Numbered from the stretch's first letter, positions 34,640-47,720 are shown. The stretch: 64,000 bases of DNA from Chaetoderma sp. LZ-2023a (GCA_034401795.1 CM067370.1:68837465-68901464); one strand, 5' to 3'. A program made the numbers and translations. The notes: generated by a model not told the origin, from the letters alone.

Positions 34640-34839
34640 TTTTGTAATGCGTTCTGTGTGCGTGCGTGTGTGCCTACGCGTGTGCGTGCGTGCTTGGGTG
34701 CCCGCGCTCGCGTGTACATCTCCCTCTCTATCTATCTCTCTCTCTCTCTCCCTCTCTCTCCCTCCCTCCCTCCCTCCCTCCCTCCATCCCTCCCTCCATC
34801 CCCTCCCCTCCCCTCCCGTCCGCCTCTCCCTCTCCCTCT

Positions 34840-34877
<38 letters not shown>
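34640..34877. repeat. GTGC, CT and CCCT simple-repeat cluster
   Basis: GTGCGT units, then (CT)n, (CCCT)n, CCCTCC blocks, a run of C and (CT)n again. Frames of up to 97 residues are artefacts. Confidence 0.95.
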
Positions 34878-34881
<4 letters not shown>

Positions 34882-35447
34882 GTCTATACTAGGGAGGGTC
34901 ATTAATTGCCTGGGAGGTGCTTCCCTGTATATTATGTTATAGCCACAATGGTAGGAAGGACACCGGTTGTTCTCTGGGTAGCAACACTCTTTCATTGAAA
35001 GCAGAACTAGCTTCGATCGTATCATTCAGGGTATCTCACGATGCAGTACGTATCTCCGTTACAGGAATGAAAACAAAGTTAACACCCAACTCACCCCACC
35101 CCTGCTACTTTCATTAAAATGATTCGATTTGGTAGCGAAATGAGGAAAATGTAATGTGTTCTTTACCACTTTATAGATAAGCTACATTCCATCCAAGCTT
35201 GTGGGATGGCAAGTGAAAAGCCACTTACCGTTTTCGAATAATGTCACTTAATCACCGTATGACCATAATGTTCGTGGTAGAGTGTGTTAGATTGTTCTCA
35301 CATCGGTAAGTACATCCGCAGGATGGCGGACAGACGTGGTTAGCATGTTATATGATTAAGCCGACTAATAGAATATTACATCAGCAAGTCGACTTTCTAT
35401 TAGACACCTATGAACTGAAGGAATACAATCAGCTTAGTATCTGAAAA
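34878..35447. other. Gene-free stretch
   Basis: No recognised gene. The sequence beside the ribozyme-like core (35380-35447) may belong to the same Penelope-derived remnant, but I cannot delimit it. Confidence 0.3.
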
Positions 35448-35448
35448 T

Positions 35449-35494
35449 TACAGGTTTATTGTTTCTGGAGACAAATCGTGTTCTCCCTCATCAG
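35449..35494 (-). ncRNA. Hammerhead-ribozyme-like core
   Basis: On the minus strand CTGATGA (35494-35488) is followed by a stem, GGAGA-loop-TCTCC, then A and GAAAC (35465-35461). A three-pair stem III (ACA/TGT) with a 7-base loop comes next, and TGTA places the cleavage site after A. This is the order and spacing of the minimal hammerheads known from Penelope-like elements. Weaknesses: the pair next to GAAA is G-A rather than G-C, and stem I pairs poorly. It is probably a decayed copy. Confidence 0.45.
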
Positions 35495-35634
35495 TTGCTT
35501 GAGTTTACCTGGGTTACATGGTCTAGTTTCAGACCAGTTAGCCCCTTTTATGTCCACAGCGCCCCAAAGCGCCCAGGACGGAACTCATATCAATTAACCG
35601 TTTAATTGCCAAGATTCTTCAATATAATTATAAT

Positions 35635-35895
35635 GTTTGCAGGCCAAGTGAAGACTATTTTTGTAAATTTACCACTGAAAATCACAAAAATAGCTTTTTG
35701 CCCTCAAGACAACTACAGAGAACATGTTTGACCAGGTTAGCCGCCAAAGGGGGAAATTGTTAGGAAAATACGATTCTTTTATTGGCCAGCGTCTATTTGC
35801 AGGTCAAGAGAATAGAATTTTTGAAAATTTTCCACTGCAATGACTGGCTCGGTTATTCCAGTGATAAATTTTCAAAATATTACTCTCTTGGCCTG
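35635..35895. mobile_element. Family C palindromic MITE, one and a half copies
   Basis: The main copy (about 35780-35895) has TTGCAGGTCAAGAGAATAGA, TTTTTGAAAATTTTCCACTG, a loop with GACTGGCTCGGTTATTCCAG, and the complementary arm TGATAAATTTTCAAAATATT then CTCTTGGCCTGCAA. It folds as a hairpin of about 110 bp. A left-arm half copy precedes it (35635-35730: TTTGCAGGCCAAGTGAAGAC, ATTTACCACTGAAAATCAC). Confidence 0.65.
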
Positions 35896-36955
35896 CAACT
35901 TGACATTCTTAAGCCCATTCCAGTGGGAGTTTCCTGCCAGCTTGGCAAATAAAGAAGGGTTAAGTAGTGTAAAGGGAGTCACGTGGTCAGGTCAGTGTAC
36001 AGGACAATGTAGACGCTGGGACGACTTTCAGCCATGAGTCCCGTATACTTGTAGGCTGTTGCATTTGGACACTGTTATGCCCGTCACTAAAACTTGGTTG
36101 CTATCCAGAATGATGGAGTTAGCATCTTTGCCATACTAATTACTCATTATTATCAGAATGCGTGGAGAACTTGTCCTAGTTAGAAATTCTTTTAGATTGC
36201 TTCTAGTAGATGTATACCCGCTAGTTGATAAAAATGTATCAGATAGTACAGGTACTGTAATCGTTAAAATTAGAATAGACTCATTTAAGAGTGTGACTAC
36301 TAGTTGGGAATCAAAAATCACATTATTTTATTTTAAAAACATTTGTTTGTATAGATGTTCTTGAGAGAGTACCTGTTAGATCACCAGGGAGTTGAAGTCT
36401 GGAAATAGTCTGGCCATATCCGTAGGTGTAATGGCGGCTGCGTGCTCACATAAATTCATGATAATAAAACTATACTACTGTTTGTTCTTATCTCTATGTA
36501 AGCTTATCCTGCCAAATATCCGTTGTTGAGTTTGTAGATAAATGAAGGCCTCATGCCAGCCAGCAATCCATCGGAACCGCCCGGGCATTGCCTTATGTAG
36601 TCATAGAATTCCAGTGGGAGTGAAGTCCCAGCCAGAAAACGAGAAATACGATCAGACAGAGTGACATACCGACATAATGTTCGTGGAAAAGATAAACCAT
36701 AGATGAGAATAAAATCATCGTAAATAGTAGGTAGGGTCCACACCACCCGGTTCAACTAATAGCCAATTTAGAATATCGACCACGAGTTAGGTCCCACAAG
36801 GCATGAGTAAAAGCAGAAGATCGGCTATTATGGTACACAAAGTATGTTGATTAAGCATGATCTACAGCCACCACGCTGAATACCAGGGACAGAGAACACA
36901 TTTTGGAGTAGGACGTACACTCTCGAGCCCCTGTATATATAACTTGCAGTACTGC
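35896..36955. other. Gene-free stretch
   Basis: Frames of 60-83 residues on both strands match nothing known. No repeat recognised. Confidence 0.35.
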
Positions 36956-37035
36956 TGGCCCACACATGCACGCTTATACGCGTGCATACACGCTCGCGTG
37001 TACGCAGGCGCATACTCACGCACGCATGCGCGCAC
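36956..37035. repeat. Degenerate CACG/CATG repeat
   Basis: CACACATGCACGC-type units grade into CACGCACGCATGCGCGCACAC. Frames across it are artefacts. Confidence 0.8.
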
Positions 37036-37214
37036 ACATCAACACCCACACCACCAACACCACAACCACAGCATACAAAAGAAGGCGCGAGACCCACGCT
37101 TAAGACACCCGCTCGCTTCAGTATCAATGCCGTATATATTGAGTGATTTCATTATTGTTCTTACACCAATGAAGGTGAGAACGATTCTTATCAGATGACG
37201 CAGATAAAGGTGCG

Positions 37215-37735
37215 TGTGACTGCACATTTTTCTGCCGCATTCACGACTAATACCAGTTATTGTAGACGATAACGAGTTCCATAATTACCTCTATTTCAGA
37301 AGAAATAACACAAGGAAATGAAGTTATAAAACTGACACATCGACAAGAATGATGGCTAGTGTTGTGTAGATTATTCATAACATTGTCTCTCGTGTTTTCC
37401 ATTTCGCGGATCAACAGCCTCATGGGAAAAGCGTTTCAGCGATACTCGTCTCTAACACCATTCTATGTCCGTGTCTCACTGAGTGAGATGCTTTCAGGAA
37501 AACACTCCCGGTGTTATTAATATTAATACGATACTTTATCAACGACAAAAGGTCTCATTTTCATTCATGTATGTTGTGTTCAAAGCCATTTGCACAACTA
37601 ATTGACCGTCTATGTGATTGGACACATGACTGATCGATTGACTAATCAGTGGACAGACACGCAAACACATTGACCAACTGACCCTTGAATGGACTGACCA
37701 ACGGACTAATTGGTCGACCGACTAAGAAACCAACG
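37215..37735 (+). repeat. Family B repeat, copy 2
   Basis: It contains CTTCCATAATTACCTCTATT-like words: TCCATAATTACCTCTATTTC, AGAAGAAATAACACAAGGAA, TTATAAAACTGACACATCGA, AAGAATGATGGCTAGTGTTG, then TTTCGCGGATCAACAGCCTC. All have counterparts at 58115-58265. It ends in degenerate ATTGACC/GACTGACC units (37600-37735). Confidence 0.6.
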
Positions 37736-37821
37736 ATTTAAAAAAGTAATTGCTTGTCAATAACGTGTTGAGAAAAGCAAAATGGTACTCGGGCTTACTA
37801 ACCCCTTTGCAGAGAAACCTT

Positions 37822-38192
37822 AATGGACCTTCCTATTTTAGCCATGTCCCGCCCATCTCTAGCTAAGTTCCACCCACACTTCGCCGTGTTGGGATTGATC
37901 GATCTCCGAATGCCCTAACTATCAATTTCCTGAATACTATACAGGTAAGTTGTTGAATATTTTGTAACTAATTTGACTATGGCAGCAACAGCGGCCAGTC
38001 AAATTAGTTTCAAAATATTCAACAGGATATTGATTAAATAGTAAAGACATACAATTCGTACAACAATGTATAGTCCGTCTTCAAATATGCGTTCGTGACG
38101 TACTTATCTACGTCATTCATTATGATGTCATTCAACACGTCACGTAGTTGACTATGGAGTCATGACGGCTGACTACTCTGGAAAGGTGAATT
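37822..38192 (-). mobile_element. Family A MITE, near-complete inverted copy
   Basis: TTAATGGACC (37820) begins one end and GGAAAGGTGAATTAA the other; both termini touch TTAA. GAAACTAATT arms lie at 37951-38025, but the inner half of one arm is deleted (TTTGACTATGGCAGC). CRE-like CGTGACGT words lie at 38090-38150. Confidence 0.78.
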
Positions 38193-40469
38193 AATTAACT
38201 GACACATTTAATCTAGATTTTAGTTACTTAATTACTTAGTCCTTCCTATGCCAAGCGATCTTCACTGGTAGCTGTAGGCTAGTTATGGATATGTTGATAG
38301 TGGCATTCAGCCTATATGCGCCAGTCATTCTCATTACAATTCGTTAGATTAGTCTGTTAATTATTGCGCGTTCTCAACAGATCTTCATTTTGATTGACTG
38401 CATACTGTCTGGAAGATTTCGATTTTATCTGCAATCAAGGAAGTTATCCTCTCCCATTCTGAGTCGTACAATAGGACTTTTCATTCATTGTCCGTGAATA
38501 TACCAGGTTTCGTTTCCACAGCTATAGCTTTAGTTTTCCAAACAGTGTATCGCATGGCAAATGGTTGACTGACTTTGCTGTTTCTGATGTTCACCACATC
38601 GCTGTCACAATATATATGGTGCTATTCCACGGCCAAGGTATGTGAATTCCCAGCTTCTATTTTCTCCTGTCTGTTTATAGTCACTGAATATCGGGTGGGA
38701 ACATTTTTCTGAATGCATTTTGTACCAGTTGTTTGAGACCTATCAACTTCGATATGCCTGCTCTTTTCTCTTGGGTATCGCAATGGATGCATGCAAGAAT
38801 GGTGTCGATGACATTGGTAGAAGTGTCCAATGGATTCGACGTTATTTGTCCTTGGTTACTGTTTCCGTGAACCAGTCCATGGCCATTATTAAAAGAAATG
38901 GGAGTTGTCATCCTTGTTTTACCCCCCCCCCCCCAGTGTCTGCATTAAAACCGGCAGTAAGCTTGTTGTTGTGGAAGACGATGCACATGACCATACTGTA
39001 TCTTGCTCTACAGTTAAATTCTTCCTTTGAACGCGAGACACGCACGAATGGTATAGTTGAGCGCCTTTTTGGTGAGTGACAATATTGTTATCCCTCCTCC
39101 GATCTTGCGTTTTCTTTAGAGGTTTCACAATTATTTTGTCGGCAAACCGTTTACAGGTTAGAGACTTATAGATGCTCGCCATTTCATTGCTGCGTCTTTC
39201 CAGCTCCAGTTATTCAGTTCCCATGAGGACAAACCTGGATATATGTAGTCAAATCGTGTATATTATTTATACCAGTAGCTCTGCGCGCGAATGGAATAGA
39301 TTTTCCACCATTTATGCCAATAATCAAATCTTACAAGCTCGATGAAACTATCACGATCCTCAAGCGAGTGTAGTTGAATGTGAATTTGATGGCTTGCATT
39401 TAATCCATTGCTTATTGTATTCTAATCATATTGACCTGATTGCATACAGTTACAGAATTGGAAGGTACAAATAAAGTTCCTATTTATAGCAATTGTTTGG
39501 CAGGTATTTTCAATGTCGTCTTTTTCCTCTGGAGAAACAATCTCCATGGACGATGGTCTTCCAGACACATATTTAAAAAAAAAACCCACACTTTTAGCTG
39601 GTAACATTACCGACATTTCTAATTTGATATCGTGTTCTTTATTCTGAAATATGTTCATGTGACATGTCTACAAAAAGAACCACACACACGTATCGCAAGG
39701 TCTCGCCAAGGGTGTATAAAAATATAAATGGTCCGGGGATAATAAGAACAGAGAATGCACTAAACAAACCCGATAAGTGGCCATTCCTTGACACTAGTTT
39801 GGCACCGGGATGTGATGTCCATGGAATTGTAATGGTTATAATAAAGACTTGTCCGCAGCACACGTGTTGTATTGATTGATCTAAAGATACTCCGAAAAAA
39901 GATTCCATTGATAGTATTAGGCCACATTGTAACTAATAAACCAAACATTTTTGAAAGTTGCAAAAAATCAAACCGTAAAGGATTGATTTTCGATAGAGTC
40001 AACGCACAGACTGTTAAATTACCAAGCCGAATTCAATCAGGGAAACAGATAAAAGATGTTTAGAATATCTCGAAGGATGAGACAGCGCTGTCTACATTTG
40101 AATTCCGTCTCTTATTCGTGCTCACTCTTAGGAAGCTTAATCGTTTGTATTGAACCGGAAATACGATACACATTGCTTGAATATCTGATACTAGTTATTC
40201 GAGGAGAGGCGCTTTATTCTCCGTGTTCAAGTCAATAGCGGTGAGAGTATTGATGCTGATTGTGACACTACTGTCTAGTAAACATGAAATGTTCTCAGTA
40301 TACTGAGAAAATGAGAGAAAATCTTTGCTGGTTAACGTAAACACCCCAGCAGGTTTTTAACTGCGGATGATAACAAACATGACATTTGTCACGGAAAAAT
40401 AAAGATGTCAATCAACACTTGCTTATTTCCTATCCTTCTCGGTATCCCACAATTCTCTTCTCCTCTCAC
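38193..40469. other. No gene recognised
   Basis: The segment 38650-39190 contains open frames on both strands (76, 87 and 119 residues) around a run of 14 C at 38923, and may be a relic of a coding element. I cannot match any of them. At 39800-39860 a phrase shared with 21980-22040 marks an old dispersed repeat. The rest is featureless. Confidence 0.35.
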
Positions 40470-40719
40470 ACGCACTCCCGCACTAACGCACGCACACTCG
40501 CTCTCTCGCTCTCACGTTTTCCTCCGCTTACACCCCCATCACCCTCCCTCCCTCTCTCTCTCTCGCTCTCTTTCTCTCTCTCTCTCTCTCTCTCTGTTCT
40601 CTCTCTCTCTCTCTCCCTCCCTCCGTCCGTCCCTCCCACCCTCGCTCTCCCTCCCTCCCTCCCTCCCTCCCTCCCCTCCCCTCTCTCTCTCTCTCTCTCC
40701 CTCCCTCCCTCCCTCTCTC

Positions 40720-40782
<63 letters not shown>

Positions 40783-40785
40783 CCT
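40470..40785. repeat. CT-rich simple-repeat cluster
   Basis: CTCGCTCT, (CT)n, CCCT and (CT)n blocks over about 315 bp. The two overlapping frames of about 130 residues (Ser-Leu repeats) are artefacts. Confidence 0.95.
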
Positions 40786-41640
40786 GAATATGATGATTAA
40801 AATTTATCGTGCTCCATTAAACAGAAAAACTTTTGCACGAGATATAAAATGCGTGTTGATTTGTGTTCAATATATTTACCTAACATGCAATGGTATCTAG
40901 CGTCCAGTACTACCCAGTGCAATGTGCTGAGTCCATATTCGTTGTCTACGGTGGGCGCCATAGCTGTTGCGTCTATTGTCTGTATAGGACAGGACCCTTC
41001 AAAGAGACCCGGTCTGCACGTGCAAATGACCATTTGTCAGTCAGCGCTTGAATCAGGAGCACGTACTAGGTATTCACAGCAGTGTTTTCAACAGCCTATA
41101 TTTCCATACTACTCAACACAAGTGGGCCAATTTTCAGAAGAAAATACATGGAGTACAAGAAATCTCTTATGTGCTTTGGCAATACTGTGTGTTAAAGCTG
41201 GTACTAACAATGACAGCAAACAACATGCAGTCAAATTAATATCAAACTATTTAGTAGGCAATGTGAGTGCTACTTACTCGGGCCTACGGATCTGATACAA
41301 ATGTGAATGAAAATCATTGCTGCAACAGCATTCAGTCGATATATTTCAAAATAATCAGCACAGCTTTCATTTCAAATTTGCTGCGGATTTGAAAACAAAT
41401 TTGAATATAAGTTGATGCTGACTTAAGTTAGACCGCGCGTAATGGTGATGCGATGGCAGCGCGACTGCGACACGAGATTTTGAAAATCACTTTAATGTGT
41501 GTGGCGTCCTGTCGCCAGTCGCTGATCGATATTGAACATGCTTTCAAATATTTCTGTTGCTTCAAAGTCGCCAGCGACCGAAATAACGTTAACCAATGAC
41601 TGATGCGGCTTAAGTCACGTGATTTTGGATACGTATATGA
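40786..41640. other. No gene recognised; family A/D arm scraps
   Basis: A 148-residue plus frame (40849-41295) has no family resemblance, and its 3' part crosses repeat sequence. AGTCAAATTAATATCAAACT (about 41229) and ATTCAGTCGATATATTTCAA (about 41329) are decayed family A-type arms. Confidence 0.35.
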
Positions 41641-42076
<436 letters not shown>

Positions 42077-42312
42077 GTGATATTGGGATTGTGTTCAAAA
42101 TTAAAATGATAGCTTTTAAATCGCTAAGTAGTCTCACCCTGTTGGCTAACGCTCTTCCACTAGGCGACTATTTCCTTGGGAGTAGATGCGAGTACGTGCG
42201 AGTCTTTGATATCCTGAAATATTCACTAGGTGGGACAGGATTTTCTCGCAGGCACTCAAAAGCACTCACAAGTGGTCGCCGTCCGCAAGGCATGGCCAAT
42301 TGTGCTCTCTGA
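42077..42312. other. Short unrecognised stretch left of the DIRS element
   Basis: No gene. CGTCCGCAAGGCATGGCC here and CTCCGCAAGCATTTG just right of the DIRS element (49599) are vaguely alike and may mark the pre-insertion locus. Confidence 0.25.
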
Positions 42313-42612
42313 GTTTTGTAACACAACAAAAATACTAAGCCACTCAATTCACTGTTTGCTATAAGTCACCTGACTTAGATATCTCAGAAAATTTTAACCT
42401 ATTCATTCCCATGGTGTGGGTTCCCTTGTAACAAGGTTAGCAGAGATACATCCCCCATTGGGTAGTCTTGATAGTATCTCTTTAACTCTAAAGCAGTCAT
42501 TGCTCTAGGGAACCGGTTCCTCTATTCCTATAGAGAACATATAAACGAGTCTGTGAGCATAGGCACTTATGCTACTATGCATCCGACCGAGTCCAAGCCG
42601 TCATTAATTAAT
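42313..42612 (+). repeat. DIRS left inverted terminal repeat
   Basis: It starts GTTTTGTAACACAACAAAAA. From ACTCAATTCACTGTTTGC on it is the complement of 49243-49527 with few differences (shared: CCATGGTGTGGG, GGGAACCGGTTCC, CGAGTCCAAGCCGTC). Its outermost 30 or so bases differ from those of the right repeat, as is normal for DIRS. Confidence 0.9.
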
Positions 42613-42874
42613 TTTCTGTATTACAGGAAACACCTAACTTTTATCTCAACAAATCCTATTCATTCCATAATCTTGTGGAGCTACATCCACATTTGATTTT
42701 TCATGAATACCACAGTACAAGCGGTCTTTGTTGAATAAGTCATAATACTTATGTAAAATGTTTATAATTTACGTGAATATGAACAGAAAGTTCGTTGTGA
42801 CCAAGTTGAAAGAAAATGGCGCTAGCTTCACATTACAAGCCAGGTGAAGTCAATAACTCTGATCCTATTTTAGC

Positions 42875-43135
42875 CACGAGGCTCGTTCCTACGAAAGGTA
42901 TACTATATACCGGTTTGGAACATCTCCTACGAAAGGTATCCTACATAACATATGTAACATACCGGTTGGGAAGTTAGTGGATCAATTAAGAGTTTTGACT
43001 AGGTACGTATTTCCGAGCGTCATTCTTTCCTGCATAAGGTATATTACATACCGGTTTGGATAGAATCCTACATAAGGTATCCTACATAACTAAGTAATAT
43101 ACCGGTTGGCAAGTTATTGGATCTATTAAGAATGT
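42875..43135 (+). repeat. ACCGGTT-containing tandem repeat in DIRS leader
   Basis: Four related words, CCTAC(G/A)(A/T)AAGGTATNCTAC-like, each followed by ATACCGGTT, occur at about 42890, 42926, 43033 and 43068. They form two units of about 140 bp, each ending GGGAAGTTAGTGGATC or GGCAAGTTATTGGATC. Confidence 0.7.
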
Positions 43136-43139
43136 GACA

Positions 43140-46100
43140 GTGGTGCAAACAGGCGTGGTGGACCGGATGAACACCACAAGGATACACCACGATCATCCCC
43201 TGAAGAAAAGCGAGTGGTCCTTCTAAGGACCGTTACTAACCAACTAACATGAAACTCGCAATTACTTCATGATGATCAGTCATGTCAGTCGTATTACAAT
43301 AAAGACAAGACCATCATATTAATTCGCGATTCGGTCTTCGCTTTAAATTGGCGCCGTTTTTACAGGCCAATTTAACAGTACTAGCAATGGGCCGTGAAAC
43401 CTTTTTACCTTTTATTTAATATCTTATAAAAATTACTCGAGATTTTATGTTTTCAAATACCGGGCGGGGTTATTCTACACAAGTCTTTTTTATGCCCTTA
43501 GTTTCATGAAAAATGTAAACATTGCGTTGCTATGGGATATCCTCTTTAGTGTGTCGTAAATTGGCAAATGTCGGACGATCTCGGAATGCCCGGATGTTCA
43601 GAATTACGATACTGATTTGAATCCTCGTAATCACATAACCTTCTTTGTTAGATAGGCTATTAAGCCTGTGTCAGATTATCATAATCAGGTTCACTTGATT
43701 TCTAAATCTAGAGATAAAATTTATCATATATATTACTGGTTATATTGTAATGTGAGTAACCAACATAAAATGATCTAAAACGTAATGCGATATTCTAGAA
43801 AAATTGCTTGAACTCCCTATAATTAAACTGGGTAGCCCGCATCTAATGTTAGCGAGCCAGCCAGTGGCAAAGTAAATCTCCGTTTGGAGGCGCTGACGAG
43901 AAGCGTAGATCTCATTGCCGAATTTCCGATTCCAGGATAACTATATCCGAGTACTCGCTTAAGGTACTTCATTAAAATTTGCTTTAACCTGATCTGGTCA
44001 GATAATATCACGTGATTTATATATCATGTGATTATCACGTGATTCTGATTTATATATTATAAAGACGACATTTATGTCAAGTTAGGATTAATTTTGATTG
44101 GAAAAAACAATCTTTATTAAAGGATACGCAATATTTAGGCTGTTCAATTTAATGATTTCACTTCTGCGAATGATGTTTTGAGGTACACATTACGCATAGC
44201 CGCGAGGTGACAAGATTTGTGCAGGGTTTTTTCGTGGTATCGTCAGACGTTAAGATGTTTAAAAATTCAGAGGAAAATAAGTTTTATCCTTGTATATAGT
44301 GCGCGCAAATTCTTTAGAACGTGTAAATTGAGCATAAATGTGCGACCTATTTATGGATTTATAAGTAAATACGCCACTCCCATATTTGCTGGTACTCATT
44401 CAGATTCAACTTATTTCAGTTGCAACTTATGACTAATAACTGGTTAAATGGTTAATATTTTGATAGTAAACGCTACAAACCTTGATGACTTAGTTTTACT
44501 ATATCAGAGATGTGTGTTGATCTCAGTGTTTTAGTAGCAAGCATAGCCTTTGGATCAGGAAAGTTCTTGACTATCAGCCCATTTTATTAGCCCTAAGATG
44601 GGGTTTTTTTCCCTACTTAATGTATAATCTAATCTCTCATCATTTTGAAAATTCTTTCTGCGGGTACTTAACTTGGGTGAAATTGGATATATAGAGCACG
44701 TACCCAGGCTATGATGGATCATTCTATCGGCTCTCAATCGATTAATTATTATAGTCAAATATAACATTCTGCTTGCAAATGGACTATTACTCGTGGAAAT
44801 CATCTGAAAGTCTACCAGAAGAGGGGGGAACTAACCTAGTTAGAAAGAATTTTCTCTCTAAGGGGTAAGTAAACTATGAAATGTTTTGTCTGAACATGTT
44901 GTTTCCACACCATCTCTTAAAACATTCGAAAATGGTTTAGGTAGGCTTTGGCATAGTCAAGAGGCAATGCATGACTACACCGTACACGCAACCCATGACC
45001 ACAAGTGACGGCACAGGCATGGAGATAAATGAAGAAGAGATGACCATAAGGCCTAATTGTCCTGTGCTCAGTATTATTACCCAGATTATAACTCTCAATT
45101 TTTATGGTATAGCAACTGATTATAATTAAACTTCTGGTTTAGGTATGCCAAATCAATTCACTTCTGTTGTTTTGCTGGTATTGTTTGTTTCTAAATCACT
45201 TTTGACAATTTAAATGCGCTATTTCAGGGGCTCTTATTTTTACTTCTTTAATTCTTTATTAGGTGCCCTTAGTGCAATGGCTGAACCATCCAATTATCCT
45301 CATCCTTCGAAACCTTGTGTACACCCAACTCTTCGCATTTATCTTCTAGGAATGATTTTATTTTTTCTTATGATCCTAGCAGTGCTTTTGTCGTTTTGAT
45401 TTCACTAGATTTCGTTTTGCTCCTGAATCTTCTCATGTATTACTCTCTTCCTATCAGCCTCCATCTTTCGACCTGTTCTCTCAAAAAATTGGAATCAATC
45501 AGCTTTCGATTCTCCTATATCAATCTGCAAATAAGTGCGTCAGGCTTTATTATTTTAATTGTGAATAGTTGTTTGCTATCTTTTAGTATCATATCTGGCC
45601 TGATTTATTTTTAACATAGTTTTTCAGTGTTTCTTTTCTATCAGTAGGATCCCTCGCCATGATGAAGCATATCTATGGGTAAATGTAAGCTTGTCACAAT
45701 AACAAAATCTTTTTTGTCTTATCAAGATTTACACCGCTCCTTTCTCGAGTTCTGTAGAAATTTTGATCTTTTTATTTGTGTAGTGATATGTCTATTTCTA
45801 TTATTTTCATATGGAGCTGTCTTCTCAGCCTTATCTATTCAAGGCTATTTTTATTCTTCTAAATTCTAACTTTCCCAGGCATTATTAAATAAATTCCTCA
45901 AGGGGGCCTAACCAAGATGATTGGATTATTGCCTTCGCATGGATTGTGGAATATGGTGTTTTCCTTTCACCCTTCTGTGTAGTTTCAGTCCTTTGTCCTT
46001 ATCCATCATTGATCTGGTCACAGGTTTGATGGACTTCTTTCCTGTTTAATCATCTGATAAAGATATTAACAATTGGGCTCATATCATACTAGCTTTGTTT

Positions 46101-46800
46101 TAAAATTAGATTTGTAAAATAAGATTCTGCAGGTTTATTCTGCTCCTAGCTGTCATGTTTAAGTGCTTCTATATAATCTCTACTCTATCAGGGGTTGGGA
46201 TGGGTATAGCTAGCCTCATGCATGTCTTAAGTAGCAGATTTCCTACATATAAGGTACAATCAATGCAGTCATTGAATCCCCCTTTTTTCTATTAAACCAT
46301 GTTGGTCTCCTTTGACATTAGTCCTGCTTCTGTTCCTGATCAATAATTTTCTGCTCTTTTCAAGTAGGATACAGTGGAGGAATGGCAGAATCCAAAGACT
46401 TTAAGGATTATGAGGTGCTGGCAGATCATCTTTTATAGGGTCTCGGCTCTTATCTTCAACTCATATATTTATCCTTTTCTGACAACTTCCAAAAGATTTA
46501 CACTTCATGTCCTTATGATTTAATACTAATTCTGTTGTATATTTTGGAATTATTTTGTCTGGAACCCATGGCAACTCTGATACTGTTTGAAACAAAAATT
46601 ACTTAGTCAATCGATTTATAATATTCAACTCTTTTCCTGATATGTTGTCTCAGAAATGGAGTTCATCGATGAAAGGAATAATATGGACATGGAGTCATTT
46701 TGGCCAGTCATCACTGGTCTCATCAAGGATAAGGGGCAGTGTTTTCTGATATTTCCATACATACGGAATTGATCCTAACTGGATCTGGATTCTTTTAATT
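43140..46800 (+). pseudogene. DIRS gag/RT region, heavily eroded
   Basis: No long frame survives. Short coding-like stretches, such as FRFAPESSHVLLSSYQPP (about 45411-45464), suggest the gag region, and its position before the RNase H fits gag then RT. I could not locate a YxDD motif or other RT blocks. A palindrome, GGTCCT-TCTA-AGGACC, lies at 43216-43231. The call rests mainly on position within the element. Confidence 0.45.
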
Positions 46801-47059
46801 ACATCATGGCCAGTCTGGGATTCCTCTGGCTTGGAAGGTTCCTTAATTGTGTTAAAATTTGGGCCGAATCGAGTCAGTTTTGTGTACGAAGGTCAAGTCT
46901 GGTAATTCAGAATTTTGTCCCTCACCACGACCGCATACACTGCATTTTCATTCGCTGGGTGTCATCGGTACCAATTCACCAGTTTATCCATCTGCAGGTC
47001 CAGTTTGATGTCTTGTTCTTACGTGTTTGGGGGAGGGGATCGCTATATAATTTCCTCTC

Positions 47060-47720
47060 GTTCTTGTGTCTATGGAATCAGATAAAGTAGTCTTACTACT
47101 CTCTTCCTTTTCAGGATTTAGAACAGGAACTAATACTCGAGTATTCCTCTTCAATACTCTGGAATATTGGAGAATGAAGAGATATTGTCTCTTTCACAAG
47201 CCACCTATCTGCTCATGCAGTCATTTCTATAGTAGTGACTTTCATCAACAAGCAGGGCAGTTGAGGTTATCATATTTTGTCTGGAGTCTTGGTCTTCCTC
47301 CTGCGGTGGAGATGTCAGGAAATCTTTCAGCAGCTCACATTCCAGGTAGAATGATTTTCCTTGTAGCTCATTTATTACATCCCATTAAGTTTCTACTCAG
47401 TATAGTGTCCAGATCTGATGTTCATATTCTTCCTCCAGGCTAGGCTCTAGCGGTAGATGCTCTGGCCCAGTCATAGACTTCACATTTTGTTTCAATATCT
47501 TCGATTTAACTTTCTAGTGCCAATTGTATTTAAGAACTTTTGTCAGCGGATTCTAGTACAATCGTCTTTAAGAACCTTTGTCAGCAGAATGTATTATCCA
47601 TTTAATCACTCCTGCTTGGCCCAATGAGAGTTATTCAGTGGATCTCGTAGTCCTCTTTGTTGAAATCCAAAGCGTCTTACCAATTTTGCTGATTTTCTAT
47701 CTCGTTTAACAGCAGCTTTC
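47060..47720 (+). pseudogene. DIRS RNase H domain remnant
   Basis: FINKQG at 47241-47258 and LSAAHIPGR at 47324-47350 match the DIRS-family RNase H signature, where an (I)N(K/R)QGG block precedes an ArHIPG block. ALAVDALAQ (47444-47470) and WPNESYS (about 47617) continue the usual C-terminal order. They lie in at least two frames with stops between (TAG before ALAVD). The aspartates expected elsewhere cannot be traced with certainty. Confidence 0.8.

Noticed and set aside
38650..39190. Possible coding relic around the poly-C run
   Set aside because: Three unrelated-looking frames on both strands and no recognisable motif; left as unassigned.
40386..40800. Two frames of about 130 residues, Ser-Leu-Pro rich
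   Set aside because: CT and CCCT simple repeats.
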